From JBOCEF01 sp047610385 (GTDB lineage Bacteria; Pseudomonadota; Alphaproteobacteria; Rhodobacterales; Rhodobacteraceae), in NCBI GenBank assembly GCA_047610385.1, contig JBLGAC010000022.1:1-61203 (forward strand): a stretch of DNA of 61,203 nucleotides. The letters are read 5' to 3'. A program made the position numbers and the translations under genes. This document shows positions 1 to 10,424 of the stretch, in pieces (the first letter of the stretch is position 1; each line of letters opens with the position of its first letter). The notes below the pieces were generated by a model. That model did not search any database. It had not been told where the DNA came from and saw only the letters and a list, made by a program, of their open reading frames with translations.

Positions 1-160
1 CCTAGGCCGTAATCTGGCGGGTGGTTGCCCGGACCGGGCTGAGCGGGGAGGGTGCCTTGGATGCTCCGTTCACTTGCCGGCGACCGGCAAATCAAGCAAA
101 CCGTCAATCGGAACTAGGGCGTTGATGTATCGAAAGCCCGATTTACAGGGGAAAGAGCAG

Positions 161-1123
161 ATGACCGTAAGAACGGCAGTTATCGGTTTGGGGATCATGG
201 GCCGCAGGATGCTTGAGCACATGGTGCGGCATCCGGGCTATGAGCCTGTGGCCATCTGGGACCCGGACCCCCAAGCCTGCCGAGAGGCGCAGGCCCTCGC
301 GCCAGGTGCCCAGATCGCGGCCTCGGCGCAGGACGCCATCGCGGCTGCGGATCTTGTATACCTCGCCTGCCCCCCCGGACCGCGCAAGGCCTATGCGCTG
401 GCGGCCGCGGCGGCGAACAAGGCCGTGTTTCTGGAAAAACCTCTTGGGGTGGATATTGCCGAGAGCGAGGCCCTTGTCGCCGGTCTGACGGCGAGCGGCG
501 TTCCAGCTGCGGTCAATTTCACCCAAGCCGCCGGCGCGGCGCTGACCGATGTCGCTGAGGCTGCGCGCACGGGCGCATTGGGCGCGGTCGTCGGGGCGGA
601 CATCGTTGTGACCTATCCGGCCTGGCCGCGCGCCTGGCAAAAAGCGGCCGACTGGCTGCGGTTCCGCGACGAAGGCGGCATGACCCGCGAAGTGATCTCC
701 CACTTCCTGTTTTTCGCTGAGCGCATCCTCGGCCCGCTGTCGGTCGTCTGGGCGCGGCCGTCCTATCCTGAAGGTTCCGCCCTGTGCGAAACCCACATGC
801 TGGCCCGGCTGGAGACGGCCAATGGGCGCCCCGTGACCATCATGGCAGCCGTCGGCGGCGCCCAACCGGACCGCCAGGAATTGACGATCAAGGGGTCTGC
901 CATCAGTCGGCGCATCACGGATTTCTACGTCGACGCCGCGTCAGACGGAGGGCCGTTCACCGAGGTCGCAGAGCGCCCCGCAGATCCGCGTGCCGCCAGC
1001 CTGAAGGCGCAGCTTGATGATCTGCTTTTGTGCATCGCCGGAAAGCCGAACAGACTTGCGACACCGCAAGAGGCGTTGCGCGTGCAAAAGCTGGTTGAAG
1101 CCATGCTGGCGGGAAAATCCTGA
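161..1123 (+). CDS. Gfo/Idh/MocA family NAD(P)-dependent oxidoreductase
   Basis: A 320-residue cytoplasmic dehydrogenase of the Gfo/Idh/MocA superfamily, which oxidises or reduces sugars, inositols or related polyols with NAD(P). The N-terminus has the Rossmann nucleotide-binding motif (VIGLGIMG near residues 7-14), followed by the family's E-K-P signature (FLEKPLG near residue 95), whose lysine is normally catalytic. The C-terminal half fits the GFO_IDH_MocA alpha/beta domain. I chose the ATG at 161 because it places the Rossmann strand at the very start and has an AGGGGAAAG ribosome-binding site; the longer frame from 74 adds a non-conserved leader. It is transcribed towards the hydrolase gene at 1203-2225 with a hairpin between. 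The substrate cannot be told from sequence. Confidence 0.85.
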   Translation: MTVRTAVIGLGIMGRRMLEHMVRHPGYEPVAIWDPDPQACREAQALAPGAQIAASAQDAIAAADLVYLACPPGPRKAYALAAAAANKAVFLEKPLGVDIAESEALVAGLTASGVPAAVNFTQAAGAALTDVAEAARTGALGAVVGADIVVTYPAWPRAWQKAADWLRFRDEGGMTREVISHFLFFAERILGPLSVVWARPSYPEGSALCETHMLARLETANGRPVTIMAAVGGAQPDRQELTIKGSAISRRITDFYVDAASDGGPFTEVAERPADPRAASLKAQLDDLLLCIAGKPNRLATPQEALRVQKLVEAMLAGKS

Positions 1124-1152
1124 CAGGCGCGCTGACGGCCGCCTTCGTCATC

Positions 1153-1183
1153 CCCACCCTGCCCGCGCCCGCGGCAGGGTGGG
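1153..1183. terminator. Bidirectional hairpin between convergent genes
   Basis: CCCACCCTGCC pairs perfectly with GGCAGGGTGGG across a 9-nt loop, between two genes that end facing each other (1123 and 1203). There is no T-run, so termination by this hairpin is inferred from stem strength and placement. Confidence 0.6.
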
Positions 1184-1202
1184 CGACCAATCGGGCATCC
1201 GC

Positions 1203-2225
1203 CTAGCCTTGGCTGAGAAGATCCTGCACCGCTTGGCGCAACACCGCCTCATCATCGCCATTCAGGTTTGGGTTTCCGGCCCGATGTCCCCAGATTGAGT
1301 CAATCGGGCGGTATTCGGCATTGGGCATCATTGCGGTTTCCAGCGCACTGTCTTCGGGCGTGAAATACAGATCCGTGCGTGACGGCATGATGATCGATTG
1401 TGCGGAAATCGCTCCCAATGCCCGTGCAAGATCTCCTTGGTGGATGTCGTTGTCCGAAATGTCGGACGCCATCCATGTGCTCAGGCTTGCCAACAGGTCA
1501 TGCGCGTCGCGCCGCAGGAAATTGCCCTCCCACGACCGGACCAGAAAGTCTTCGAGCGAGGCAAACCCGACCTGCTCATACAGCTTTTCACGGTAGAAGG
1601 CCTGCGACATGGCCCAGCCCGCATAGACCCGGCCCATCGCCCGCAGGCCGCGCACCGGGTGTTCGGCAAAATGATCGCCGCGCCAGCTTGGATCGCCGGT
1701 CAGGGCCGCGCGCACGCCTTGCAAAAACACCTGATTGTGGATCGATGTCTTCGCTGAGCTGCACACCGCGCAGATGCGGTCAACCTGATCGGGGAAAATC
1801 GCGCCCCAATGGAACGCTTGCTGCGCGCCCATCGACCAGCCGTAGATCATCGCCAGTCGGTTCACGCCAAAGACTTCCTCAAGCAATCGGCGTTGGGCGT
1901 GAACGTTGTCCCAGTGGGTGAACTGCGGACAGCGATCCTTGCCAAACGGCGCGCCGAGGTTGGAGGGCGAGGATGACAGGCCGTTGCCGAACATGTTGGG
2001 GATCACGATGAACCATTCATCGGGATCAAGCACCCGGCCCCGCCCGATCAGCCACTCAGTATCGTGGTGCTGCGCGCCGTAGGAGGTCGGGTACAAAATG
2101 ACGTTCGATTTGTCCGCGGCAAGGCGACCATAGGTTTTGTAGGCCAGCCTGGCCTTTGGCAGCGTCATGCCCCGCTGAAGCGGGAGATCATCTATTTCAA
2201 AGACTTGAAAATCTGTGGTCACCAT
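1203..2225 (-). CDS. MetX-like alpha/beta-fold hydrolase or acyltransferase
   Basis: A 340-residue alpha/beta-hydrolase of the homoserine O-acetyltransferase (MetX)-like group. Visible features are the early block LAYKTYGRL, the NMFGNGLSSSPSN block, the nucleophile elbow GWSMGAQQ and a late GHRAGNP segment that should supply the catalytic histidine; the aspartate is probably in the PSRTDLYF block. Roseobacter genomes have many MetX-like paralogues that are not methionine enzymes, and nothing here (no met genes, no MetW) supports homoserine acetylation, so I leave the substrate open. The ATG at 2225 is preferred over the longer frame from 2363: GCGAGGCACC precedes it and the extra residues are low-complexity. 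Confidence 0.8.
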   Translation of the reverse strand: MVTTDFQVFEIDDLPLQRGMTLPKARLAYKTYGRLAADKSNVILYPTSYGAQHHDTEWLIGRGRVLDPDEWFIVIPNMFGNGLSSSPSNLGAPFGKDRCPQFTHWDNVHAQRRLLEEVFGVNRLAMIYGWSMGAQQAFHWGAIFPDQVDRICAVCSSAKTSIHNQVFLQGVRAALTGDPSWRGDHFAEHPVRGLRAMGRVYAGWAMSQAFYREKLYEQVGFASLEDFLVRSWEGNFLRRDAHDLLASLSTWMASDISDNDIHQGDLARALGAISAQSIIMPSRTDLYFTPEDSALETAMMPNAEYRPIDSIWGHRAGNPNLNGDDEAVLRQAVQDLLSQG

Positions 2226-2535
2226 GGTGCCTCGCATCCTCAAATGCCGGAGACCCCCCCAATGCTGGCAAGGGTCGGGCGTAGAATTTACCCGGCCGCG
2301 GGCAGCTTTTGGGCGGGGGGGCCGCTGGTGCCCATGCTGAGACGTTCGTGGTGCGAGGTCCATAGCTCAGGTGATTGGGGCTGAACTGGCACCAGTTTTG
2401 ACCGACACTCAGGCATCTGCCTCAGCCCGTGCTGATGTCTGACATTGAGACCATCACGGAGGATCTTTGCGCCAAGCGCTGCGTCGCATCACGCCGCATG
2501 AACGAATTGCCAAAAGCGTGAGGGGTTTTTCGCCA
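2226..2535. other. 310-bp intergenic stretch, no gene seen
   Basis: This lies between the stop of the amine oxidase and the start of the MetX-like hydrolase, both on the minus strand. No reading frame has family resemblance and I see no convincing hairpin with a T-run. It probably holds the hydrolase promoter. Confidence 0.4.
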
Positions 2536-3600
2536 CTACAGCAACTGATCTGATGATTTTTTGACATCAATCGCCACACTTTCCGCGACCGCAAGCGCCC
2601 CTTCCATATACCCGCCCATCTCCGGCGCAGTTTCGGTAGAGGCAAAATGAAGCCTCCCCTGCCAAAGACCCGACAAAACCGCGGGAAGACCGTAGTCCGG
2701 ATGCGATGCTGGCGGCACGAGATCCTGCTTTGTTGCAGTTTCTGGCTCAAAAGCCCAATCCTGAAGCGTGGTCGCAATCGGCGTCATGGCCTGCACCCCA
2801 AAAATACGGGTCAGTTGCGTGAGCGCTGCTGTCGTGATTTCCTCCGCGCGCCCAGCGCGGTGCTTGGGCGGCAGACTCAGAAAGCCGAACAGCGCGGCGG
2901 GCGTGCCGTCGGGGCCAGACGCGTCGTGGATTTCCGCCAGTGGGCCGCGCCTGCTTGCAGCATCGCCGGAAAGGCCAGCTTCGCGCCAAAACGGCGACGC
3001 GTAGACGGCGACGAACTTTGCGTGGCCTGCCATCCATGTCGCAATCTGTTCCAGACTGCGCTTTTGATCCGGGGTCAGGGCGGGCGACATCGTCAAACCA
3101 GCGGCGATGCGGGGCGGCAGGGCAAGAACAACGTGCTGCGCGGCGCATGTCTGCCCGTTTGCCAGGCGGATGCCGTTTTGGTGGTCGATCGTCTCGACCC
3201 GTGCGCTGCAATGAAGACGATCTGCAGGCAGACGGGCCACCAAAGCATCGATCAACCGAACGCACCCGCCCACGATCCGCAACGACCCTGCCATTGAGGA
3301 GAACCCCATGCCGCGGTGAACTTGGCCGATCTCGTCCTCAAAGCACTGATCACCTTGGGCATATTGTGGGAAATTGGCGATGCCCAACCCCTTCAGAAAT
3401 GCGGCCATGCGCGGCTGTCCCGGCCAAAACCAGGACGGCCCCAGATCCACTGCGCCGGTCGGGGACTGCAGCGACGCGATCCGGCCACCGAAATGGCTGC
3501 GCGCCTCAAAAAGCTGGAAATCGATGCCCGATTGATCAAGCCGTTTTGCAAGGGCCAGACCCGCAAGCCCGCCGCCAATGATGGCCACCTGTGTCTGCAT
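2536..3600 (-). CDS. FAD-dependent amine oxidase (flavin-containing monoamine oxidase family)
   Basis: A 354-residue flavoprotein of the amine oxidase/protoporphyrinogen oxidase superfamily. The N-terminus has the dinucleotide-binding motif VAIIGGGLAGLALAKRL followed about 20 residues later by the FEARSHFGGRI motif typical of this family. Near the C-terminus, the STETAPEMGGYMEGAL segment is the second FAD-contact motif. It would oxidise a primary or secondary amine to an imine, with oxygen or another acceptor; the substrate is unknown. At 354 residues it is shorter than classical MAOs (about 450), in line with bacterial members. Start ATG at 3600, 10 nt after the stop of the upstream cupin gene, so the two probably form an operon. 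Confidence 0.83.
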   Translation of the reverse strand: MQTQVAIIGGGLAGLALAKRLDQSGIDFQLFEARSHFGGRIASLQSPTGAVDLGPSWFWPGQPRMAAFLKGLGIANFPQYAQGDQCFEDEIGQVHRGMGFSSMAGSLRIVGGCVRLIDALVARLPADRLHCSARVETIDHQNGIRLANGQTCAAQHVVLALPPRIAAGLTMSPALTPDQKRSLEQIATWMAGHAKFVAVYASPFWREAGLSGDAASRRGPLAEIHDASGPDGTPAALFGFLSLPPKHRAGRAEEITTAALTQLTRIFGVQAMTPIATTLQDWAFEPETATKQDLVPPASHPDYGLPAVLSGLWQGRLHFASTETAPEMGGYMEGALAVAESVAIDVKKSSDQLL

Positions 3601-3610
3601 GGGCCTGTCT

Positions 3611-4276
3611 TTACTGAGGGGCCGCAACAAAGCGCAGATGCCCGGTTTTTACCCAAAGCTTTGCGCCATCGCCGCCCGCCTCTGCCGCGAACGGCTGCCC
3701 ATCGGGCACACGCAGCCAAGATCCTTGGCGCAGCCCTTCACCGCTTTCCGTCAGACTGCCGTTCAACACCAGAACCTCGGTTCCGCCCTGCGCATTGATC
3801 TGCATCGATCCGCCGGGCGCGACCTCAAAATAGCTGACGATTTCACGCCCGTCGCGATGAAGCTCAGCAGACATCACACCGTCGCCCGCCGGGGTCAGCC
3901 CCTCGGCCATGTCTTTGCTGAACTGGGTGCGATCATCGGGATCAAACTGCCAGAGCTTCACAAGGATCGTGCAGCCTGCATCAGATCGGGGCGTGTGCCG
4001 CGAGGTGGGCGGGTTGCGCACATAGGTGCCGGTTGGATAATCCCCATGCTCGTCTTGAAAAACGCCGTCCAGAACGACGTATTCCTCACCGCCACCATGG
4101 ATATGCGCTGAAAAACTGTGGCCGGGGGCAAAGCGCACGATGGTCGTGGCGCGCGCAACCTCACCACCGATCCGGTCCAGCATACGCCGATCCACCCCGG
4201 CGGAGGGGGAGGCCAGCCAAGGCATATCTGCCGAATGCACCAAAACGCGCTGTGAGAAGTCTGAGTGAAGTTCCAT
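3611..4276 (-). CDS. Cupin-domain protein, ChrR-like
   Basis: A 221-residue protein with two cupin halves. The first carries the metal-binding pattern FSAHIHGGGEEYVVLDG, matching the ChrR C-terminal cupin (H-x-H-x(3-4)-E); the second (about residues 125-210) has lost most ligand residues (STEVLVLNGSL). ChrR proteins are anti-sigma factors for RpoE-type sigma factors, but this one lacks the N-terminal zinc-binding anti-sigma domain and no sigma gene is next to it, so a stand-alone metal-binding cupin or dioxygenase-like role is more likely. Start chosen at 4276 because GCAGGAAAT lies just upstream; earlier in-frame ATGs give a non-conserved leader. It is 10 nt upstream of the amine oxidase and probably cotranscribed. 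Confidence 0.78.
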   Translation of the reverse strand: MELHSDFSQRVLVHSADMPWLASPSAGVDRRMLDRIGGEVARATTIVRFAPGHSFSAHIHGGGEEYVVLDGVFQDEHGDYPTGTYVRNPPTSRHTPRSDAGCTILVKLWQFDPDDRTQFSKDMAEGLTPAGDGVMSAELHRDGREIVSYFEVAPGGSMQINAQGGTEVLVLNGSLTESGEGLRQGSWLRVPDGQPFAAEAGGDGAKLWVKTGHLRFVAAPQ

Positions 4277-4404
4277 ATTTCCTGCAGTCCGTTTTGACAT
4301 GCCATCCGTCATATTGCGGTAAAAGACGCTGTTTCGGTCGCATCTGAGTGTTGAAGCGCACTTGCGCAAACCGTGGCGTAAAATAAACCTAGGTTTTGAG
4401 ATTT

Positions 4405-5403
4405 AAAATACAAGGGAGCCGGCAGCGCCTGACGGACCCAATACCGATACATCGGCGCAGCGTCGCCGTCGAAACATTCACCAACAGCCTGCACGATCCG
4501 AATGCCCCGATGCTTGGCCCGGTCGAGACCGGCGGAACCATCATCGCAAGCACCGCACCTAGCTGTTGGGGACCAATGATCACCCCAAGCCTGCATGGCG
4601 GCCACCAGGTGACGCAGCCCATTTTCGTCGAGGGCGCAGAGGTCGGCGGCGGTATCGTCATCCGCATCCGCGACATCACTGTCTCCTCAATCGCCACTGC
4701 CTCAGGCCATGACGGCACGCCCGAGGGGGTCTGCCTTGGCGACCCCTATGTCGCCAGGCGCTGCCCCAACCGGTGATGTGGTCTGGCCCGAGGCGCGTAT
4801 CGATGGGATCGGTGAAATGCAATGTCTTCGGAAATTCGGTCAAACCGTTCGAGATCGTGCACCGCTACACCGCCGCCTTCGATGACACACGCAGTGTTGG
4901 CTCTGCGCTGCCGAAAGCTGCGGCTGAGCCCATTGCGAAACGGGCTGACCAAAATTCAACACGGCCAGATGAACATCGACGTGGTGCGCGCGGGTGCGAT
5001 CCTTGTCTGCCCGGTCAAGGTGAAGGGTGCAGATGTTTACATGGGCAACATGCATGCGGGACAGGGCGATGGAGAGATCGCCGGGCACATCATGAGTGTC
5101 GCAGGCGGCCTGACCGTGTAGGTTGAGGCGCTGAAGATCCACCCACTGGACGGGCCAGTCCTGTTCCCGCTTGAAAAAGATTTGCCGCCGGTGGCCAGAC
5201 CGTTCACCGAAGCCGAAAAGGCCAAAGGGCAACACCTGGCCGCGAGGTGGGGTGTCTCAAACACCGAACCGCTGGCTCCGATTTCCGTGAATGAGACTGC
5301 GGCAAACCTGAATGACGCAATCAAAAATGGCCTGGCGCGCGCAGCAAATCTGCTGGGTGTGACCATTGCTGAAATCCGCAATCGGGCCACCGTGGACGGC
5401 GCG
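4405..5403 (+). pseudogene. Acetamidase/formamidase relic, truncated and multiply broken
   Basis: Pieces of a bacterial acetamidase/formamidase (FmdA/AmdA family, usually about 400 residues) lie in order across three frames. Frame one reads from about 4430 to 4770 and includes NAPMLGPVETGGTIIAS and WGPMITPSLHGGHQVTQP. Then come a frame change, a short YTAAFDDTRSVG piece, and an internal deletion of roughly 50-100 residues. Frame two reads AGAILVCPVKVKGADVYMG and QGDGEIAGH until an in-frame TAG at 5119-5121 (a likely CAG glutamine codon). The C-terminal part resumes after that (DGPVLFPLEKDLPPVARP, then LARAANLLGVTIAEIRNRA). The last residues of the family are missing: coding resemblance stops at about 5400, where an antisense relic begins. 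The N-terminal residues are also absent. It is certainly non-functional. Confidence 0.85.
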
Positions 5404-8400
5404 ATCCAATGGAATGTCTCAACTGCGTGGGCGGTTTCGGCGTCGTGGGCCTGGTCTTCCTCAACGCGCAAATCGAAGCCGTTCGCTAACAGCGCCTCAA
5501 TCCGGGTTCCCGCCACGTTTGTGCCGTTGAACGTCGCCATGCCGGCCACCAGCCCCGGTGCCGCGTCGAAGCCGCCAGCAAAGCTGTCTGCGGTCCAGCG
5601 CTGGTTGGCCGTCATGTCGCCGGCCTCAAACACGAAGGTATCGCCGCCTGATGCCACGCCTTTGTCCACCGCGATCCAGCCCACGGTTTCGCTGCTGTGG
5701 CCGGTGGTGTGCGCGGCCTCATCTTCTTCCAAAGTCATTTCGAAGCCGTCTGCATCAACGCCTTGCAGTCGCGTTTTGACAAAATCGGCGTCGTTGGCCG
5801 TCTGTGTCTGGCTCAGCACTGCGGGATCGGCGCTGAAGCCGGTGTTAAAGGTCAGCAGCCAAGATCCGGCCTCCATCACGATCCACACGATGTTTTCGGG
5901 CCCGTGCACGCCGTTCTGTTCGCCGGTTTCTTGCGCGCTGGTCAGCGACGCGATCACCACAGGATTGGCGAACCGCCCGCCAAAACTGGCAGTCATCGTC
6001 TGATCGCCCGCTGAGGCCACACCGGTCGTGGCCACGCGCGCCTCAGGCCCGGCCAAGGCAAAGGCTGGCGCGATCGGCGCCTGTTCATAAATCGTGCCGG
6101 CGGCAGGGAACGCCATCCAGTCCACGGTCTGATAGCCGTGATTCGTTTCCAAATCGTGACTTTGACCCTCAAGCGCCATCGCGTGGAACTGTGTCGGCGT
6201 GACCGTGCCAATCCGTGGGCTGGCAGTATAGGTACCGTTATACGACGCCAACGACGCCGCCACCAAAGGTGCTGCGTCAAAGGCCGCGTCGAACATCACT
6301 CGGGTCAGGTTTCCGTTGACGTTCTGCGCCGAGGATCCGACCTGCCAATCCATGCCTAAAAGACTGCCGCCACCATGCTCAATCGCGAACCATCCGACCG
6401 GTTCGACCGAGTGGTTGATGTTGTCGGCCTGCGCCTCTTGCATGGTCAACTGGAAGCCGCCAACATCGGGAGTGCGCTGGTGTGATATGATGAAATCAGT
6501 GCCAGTGAAGCTTTGCAGTTGGCTAAATATCAACGACGCGGTTTCGAAACTCTGTGCAAAAGACACATCTTCGAAACCCTTTTCGTAGAGCTTGTTGGTG
6601 CTAATCTCTCCGACCTGAATCACCGCGCCGTCTTCGAAGGTGTGCACGCCTTTTTCCAAAACCAGAAGGGTGACAGTCTCATCCAGATGATCGCCAGGAT
6701 TGACGACCCGCAGGCCGGTGTCCGGGTCGATGACACGCTTGGTTTCCTGCAACCGGATCTGCGCGCCGTCGCCGGTGACGTTGCGGAACCGGGTCGCGGC
6801 AGCGTCGGCTTCATTCAGCGTGGGCGCCAGCGCGAAGACCACGGGGTCAATATAGGTGTTTGCAAAGGTCAGCGTCTGCCACGACGTGCCCACGGTCAGC
6901 TGCGCGACCTCGCCAATGGCCGTCAGGGCGGGTGCCAGAGTGATCGTGATGCCGCCGTCCGGTCCGTCCTCGTACACCAGGCGCAAGAAAGGATTGAGGT
7001 TGAGCCAGACCTGCGCCTCAGCCATCCCGTCGCCGTCCGCGTCAAAGGTCAGGAAGGTTCCGTCATGGCTGACCTGCGCGGCCGAGGTCGCGTCGGTGAA
7101 CAGCAACAGGTCGTCCGCGCCCATGTTTGCGAACGCGGCACCGTTAAAATCTGCCGCTGTGCCGCTCAGATCAGAGGCCCCGCTCAACAGATCGCCTAAG
7201 ACCGGCGCCCCAGCGGGCAGGGGGCCAACAAGGCTTGGCAGCGCCTGGCGCACGGCCTCGAGCGCACCGATATCTGCCAGCCCGGGTCCGAACGGGTCGA
7301 GGAACACGGTTGTCCACGCTATGCCCATCGAACATCGCCGCCAAACGCAGCATTGGCATCGATGGCTGGGTTGTCGAAGGCGGCAGCCAGCGCAACCGTG
7401 TCGCCGAATGCGCCCCCAGCCGCGGCCAGTCCGCCGCCCGTCAACGGATTGATCGCATCGAACACCGCCGCCAGCGCGATGCCATCATCGGCCAGCACCT
7501 GCGCCATGCCGGCTGGCACATCATGCCCTGAGCGTCCGTCGATCAGCGCCGCGACGCCAAACAGATTGTCCGCGCCGCCCAAGGTGCCGCCCATCAGCGC
7601 CACATCCACGCCCTGCGCCGCGCCATTGCCCGCGACGATGCTGCGCGGCAGATCGCTGGCCGCCCCGCTGCCGCCAAAGAACACGCCGCCACCCGCGAAG
7701 CCCACCGCGGAATTGCCGGTGATTGTTGCGCTGTCGATCTGTGCGGCCCCGGCGCCCAGCACCGCAATCGCGCTGCCCTCTTGCCCCGCGTCATTGCCAT
7801 GCAATGTGGCGTTCACGACCGATGCGGTCCCGCCTTCGGCCAGCACGCCGCCGTCGCTGTCGCCGTTCCCGGCCACGTTGTCGCGGATCTGCACACCGGT
7901 CATATCGACCGAGCCGTCGCGCGACAGCACCGCGCCGCCGCCGCCGCCATCGGCCTCGTTGCTGGTCATCGCGGACTCGACGATGGTCGCCGTGCCTTCG
8001 ACATAAAGCGCGCCGCCGCCGCTCATGGCGTCGTTGGCGAAGAAATACGTGCTGCGCGCCGACAGGGTCGTGTCGTCGAGGATGGCGATGCTGTTGGCGA
8101 TCAGCACGGTGTCGAGGATCAAGCGCGCGGCGCCGCCGGACCCGGATGCCGCTGCCAAGCAGCGCCTTCCCTTGGTTGAGAAACATCCCCGTCAGCGAAA
8201 GCGTTCCGCCGGTCACGTCGAAGATCCGGTCGAAGTAGCTTCCGTTCACTTCGACGCCATTCGCGCCATCGAAGATGCCTCCGAAGGCGATGGCACCACC
8301 GTCGATGGACACGTCGCTGTCGATGACCAGCGCGCCGCCGGTCAGGACGATTTGGGTGGCCGACGTCTCGCCCGCGAAGGTGATCGTGCCGGGCGCGATC

Positions 8401-10424
8401 AGGCCGCTTTGCACATAGCCGATCGCCTCACGCAGCGACACGAGGCCGTCACAAGCGTCCACCGCATCGGCGGAGATGATGACCACCAGCGACGCGACGT
8501 CGAGCGGCACCTCATACGCGCCCGCGTCCGACACCCAGTCGCGCGCCACGTCGCGCGCGCCCACCAGCAGGAACGGATCGGGCGCGCCGTTGCCGTCGGC
8601 GTCAATCTGCTGGCCGAAGACCGGGAACGCCGCCTCAAGCGCGGGATTGCCTGCATCCACCGCCAGCGCCACGGTCCGCACCGGCCCACCATTGTCCGCG
8701 AGCACGGGAAGCACGCGCGCATCAGAGGTATCGGACAGCGTGTTGACTTGCACGCCGATCAGCCCCGGCGTGCCCGCCAGCGTCGGGCCGTATTGGGTCG
8801 CCTCCGCGCTTCCCAGGAAAATCGCGTCGGCGCGGAACGGTGCCACCGCGTCGGCCTCGATAGCCAAATCCGGCCATGCAGCGCCGATGCTGCCCACGAT
8901 GATGGTGTTGGTGACGGCCACGTCGCTGGCGATGATGTAGAGTGCGCCGTTGGGAGAGGCCGGGTCGCAGGTGGCTTCGTTGGCCGTGACGATGACGTGA
9001 TCCAGCGACCCGCCATCGAGGACGCGGAACACCCGGCTTTCGAAGCCGCCGGATATCTGCATTTAGCCGCCGACGGTCCCATTGTTGCTCACATCGCGGG
9101 AGATGACCAACTCGGTTCCGCCCAAGGTCAAGGCACCGAGGTGCTCGAACGCCTCTCCCGCGCCGGTGGCGAAAGTGATCGTGCCGGTCAGTGCGCCTGC
9201 GTTCACCCAAGCGACGGCCTCGCGCAGCGATACCAGTCCGTCGCCGTCATTGACGATGTCCAGCCCGATGGTGACCCCCAGCGACGGCACGTCGGTCCCC
9301 GGCACCTCATCGGCACCAATGTCCGCGCGCCTCGCCGCGCGCATCAACCGGAACCGCCTCATCCGTCACCGCGTCGTCGTCGAGATCGCCGGGATCCTGG
9401 TCCAGGCCGGGCCGCGCGACCGCGCCCCCGATCGCGGGGTTGAGGGGGCTGAACGCCAGCGCCGCCGTGCCGCCGAACCCGCCATTGGCCAGCACGACGC
9501 CACCACCGCTTGCGTCCACCGCCACGAACACATCCGCGGTGGTCATGCCCGCGTTTGCCAGAACCAGCGCGTGATCGGCCACCAATGCCAGCGCGCCGCC
9601 ATACCATTGCTGCGCCGCCTCGCCCAGGATCACGCCACGCAGGCCAGTCGGCGTGTCGGCTGCGACCAGATCGTCCCCCGCCATGGCTGTGTTGCCCGCG
9701 ATGATCGTGTTGGTGATCGACAGCCCCACCGCGGTGGAGGTCAGCAAGATCCCGCAGCCGGACCCGGGCTCAACAAACTCATCCCCGCCGGTCACCGCGT
9801 TGCCAGTGATGGTGGAGGACGAGATATCGATCGCCCCGTAGTGCCCGCGGATGCCGCCGCCCCAAAGCACAGCGTTATTGTTGTGGATCGCCGCGTTGAA
9901 AAGCGTGACCGCCGCGCCGATTACATAAATGCCACCGCCGGTGTACGCGGCGTTGCCGCCAAACATGAAGGCCGTCGCCCCGCTGGCGATGGCCAGCCCG
10001 CCGCCATTGTCGGTCGCGCCGTTGGCAGTGATTGCGACCTGCTTCCAGCCCGACCATACCCTCAGTGGCGAAGACGCCGCCCCCATTGGCGCCCGCGGTG
10101 TTGGCCGTGACCGAGCCGCCTGTGATCGACAGATCGCCTTGCGACGCAACCGTACCGCCAGACCCGCTGGCCGTTTTCCCAGCGTTCGTCACATTCGCCA
10201 GGGTCAGCGCGCCGCCGACTTCGAGGCGCGCGCCACCACCGTCGCCAGCATAGGCGTCATTGGCCACCAGCGCGCCGCCGCCGCCCGCGCCATCAGTGTC
10301 GACGCCGTCCATCAGCATCGTGCCGTTAAACTCCCGCCGACCGCCTCGCGCAGCGAGGTCACGCCATCGAAGGCGTCGACCGCATCATCCGTGGTGGTGA
10401 CGAACAGCGAGGGTGCCTCAGGCT
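5398..10424 (-). pseudogene. Relic of a giant extracellular CSLREA/beta-helix and lectin-repeat protein
   Basis: About 5 kb of minus-strand sequence encodes one very large secreted protein in several broken frames. From the N-terminal side there are three units that each open with a CSLREA-type motif (DGVTSLREAV near 10355, DGLVSLREAVAW near 9230, DGLVSLREAIGY near 8430). Each is followed by Gly/Ala/Asn/Thr-rich parallel beta-helix repeats with phrases such as GNAVTGG, NTIIAGNTA and DVGAYEVP-like choice-of-anchor sequence. The C-terminal third has five lectin-like repeats. Lesions: frameshifts near 10335, 10040, 9330 and 8150; an in-frame TAA at 9063-9065; and a TAG at 7319-7321 with a frame change. 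The signal peptide, the secretion tail and both gene ends are missing: the 5' side abuts a Toprim fragment near 10425 and the 3' side runs into the antisense acetamidase relic near 5400. The parent was probably a type I-secreted adhesin. Confidence 0.8.
5400..6884 (-). repeat. Five tandem H-type-lectin-like protein repeats
   Basis: On the minus strand five related segments of about 65-115 residues follow one another: about 6884-6648, 6575-6375, 6323-6099, 6002-5658 and 5618-5400. The shared pattern is a strand such as F-x-A-x-P-V/L-V-x-A-S-L, then N/T-G-T, a G-F-x-L/M-x-x-E-E block, an H-x-x-E-T/P stretch, and a closing V-G-W-x-A. These repeats are familiar from very large roseobacter surface proteins. 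The repeats are diverged at DNA level, so this is an old protein repeat and not a recent tandem duplication. Confidence 0.65.

Noticed and set aside
1203..2225. Homoserine O-acetyltransferase (metX) proper
   Set aside because: The fold matches, but no methionine genes are near and many paralogues have other substrates, so no gene symbol was given.
3611..4276. Full ChrR anti-sigma factor
   Set aside because: The N-terminal zinc-binding anti-sigma domain is missing and no ECF sigma gene is adjacent, so I call only a cupin protein.
5037..5397. C-terminal 120 residues of the minus-strand frame 5037-7328
   Set aside because: They are antisense to recognisable acetamidase sequence, so they are not part of the lectin protein; the gene end is lost at the junction.
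7353..9443. Long plus-strand frames (7353-8006, 8025-9443) over the adhesin relic
   Set aside because: They are antisense to sequence with clear CSLREA and beta-helix patterns and are Arg/His/Ala-rich without any family resemblance.
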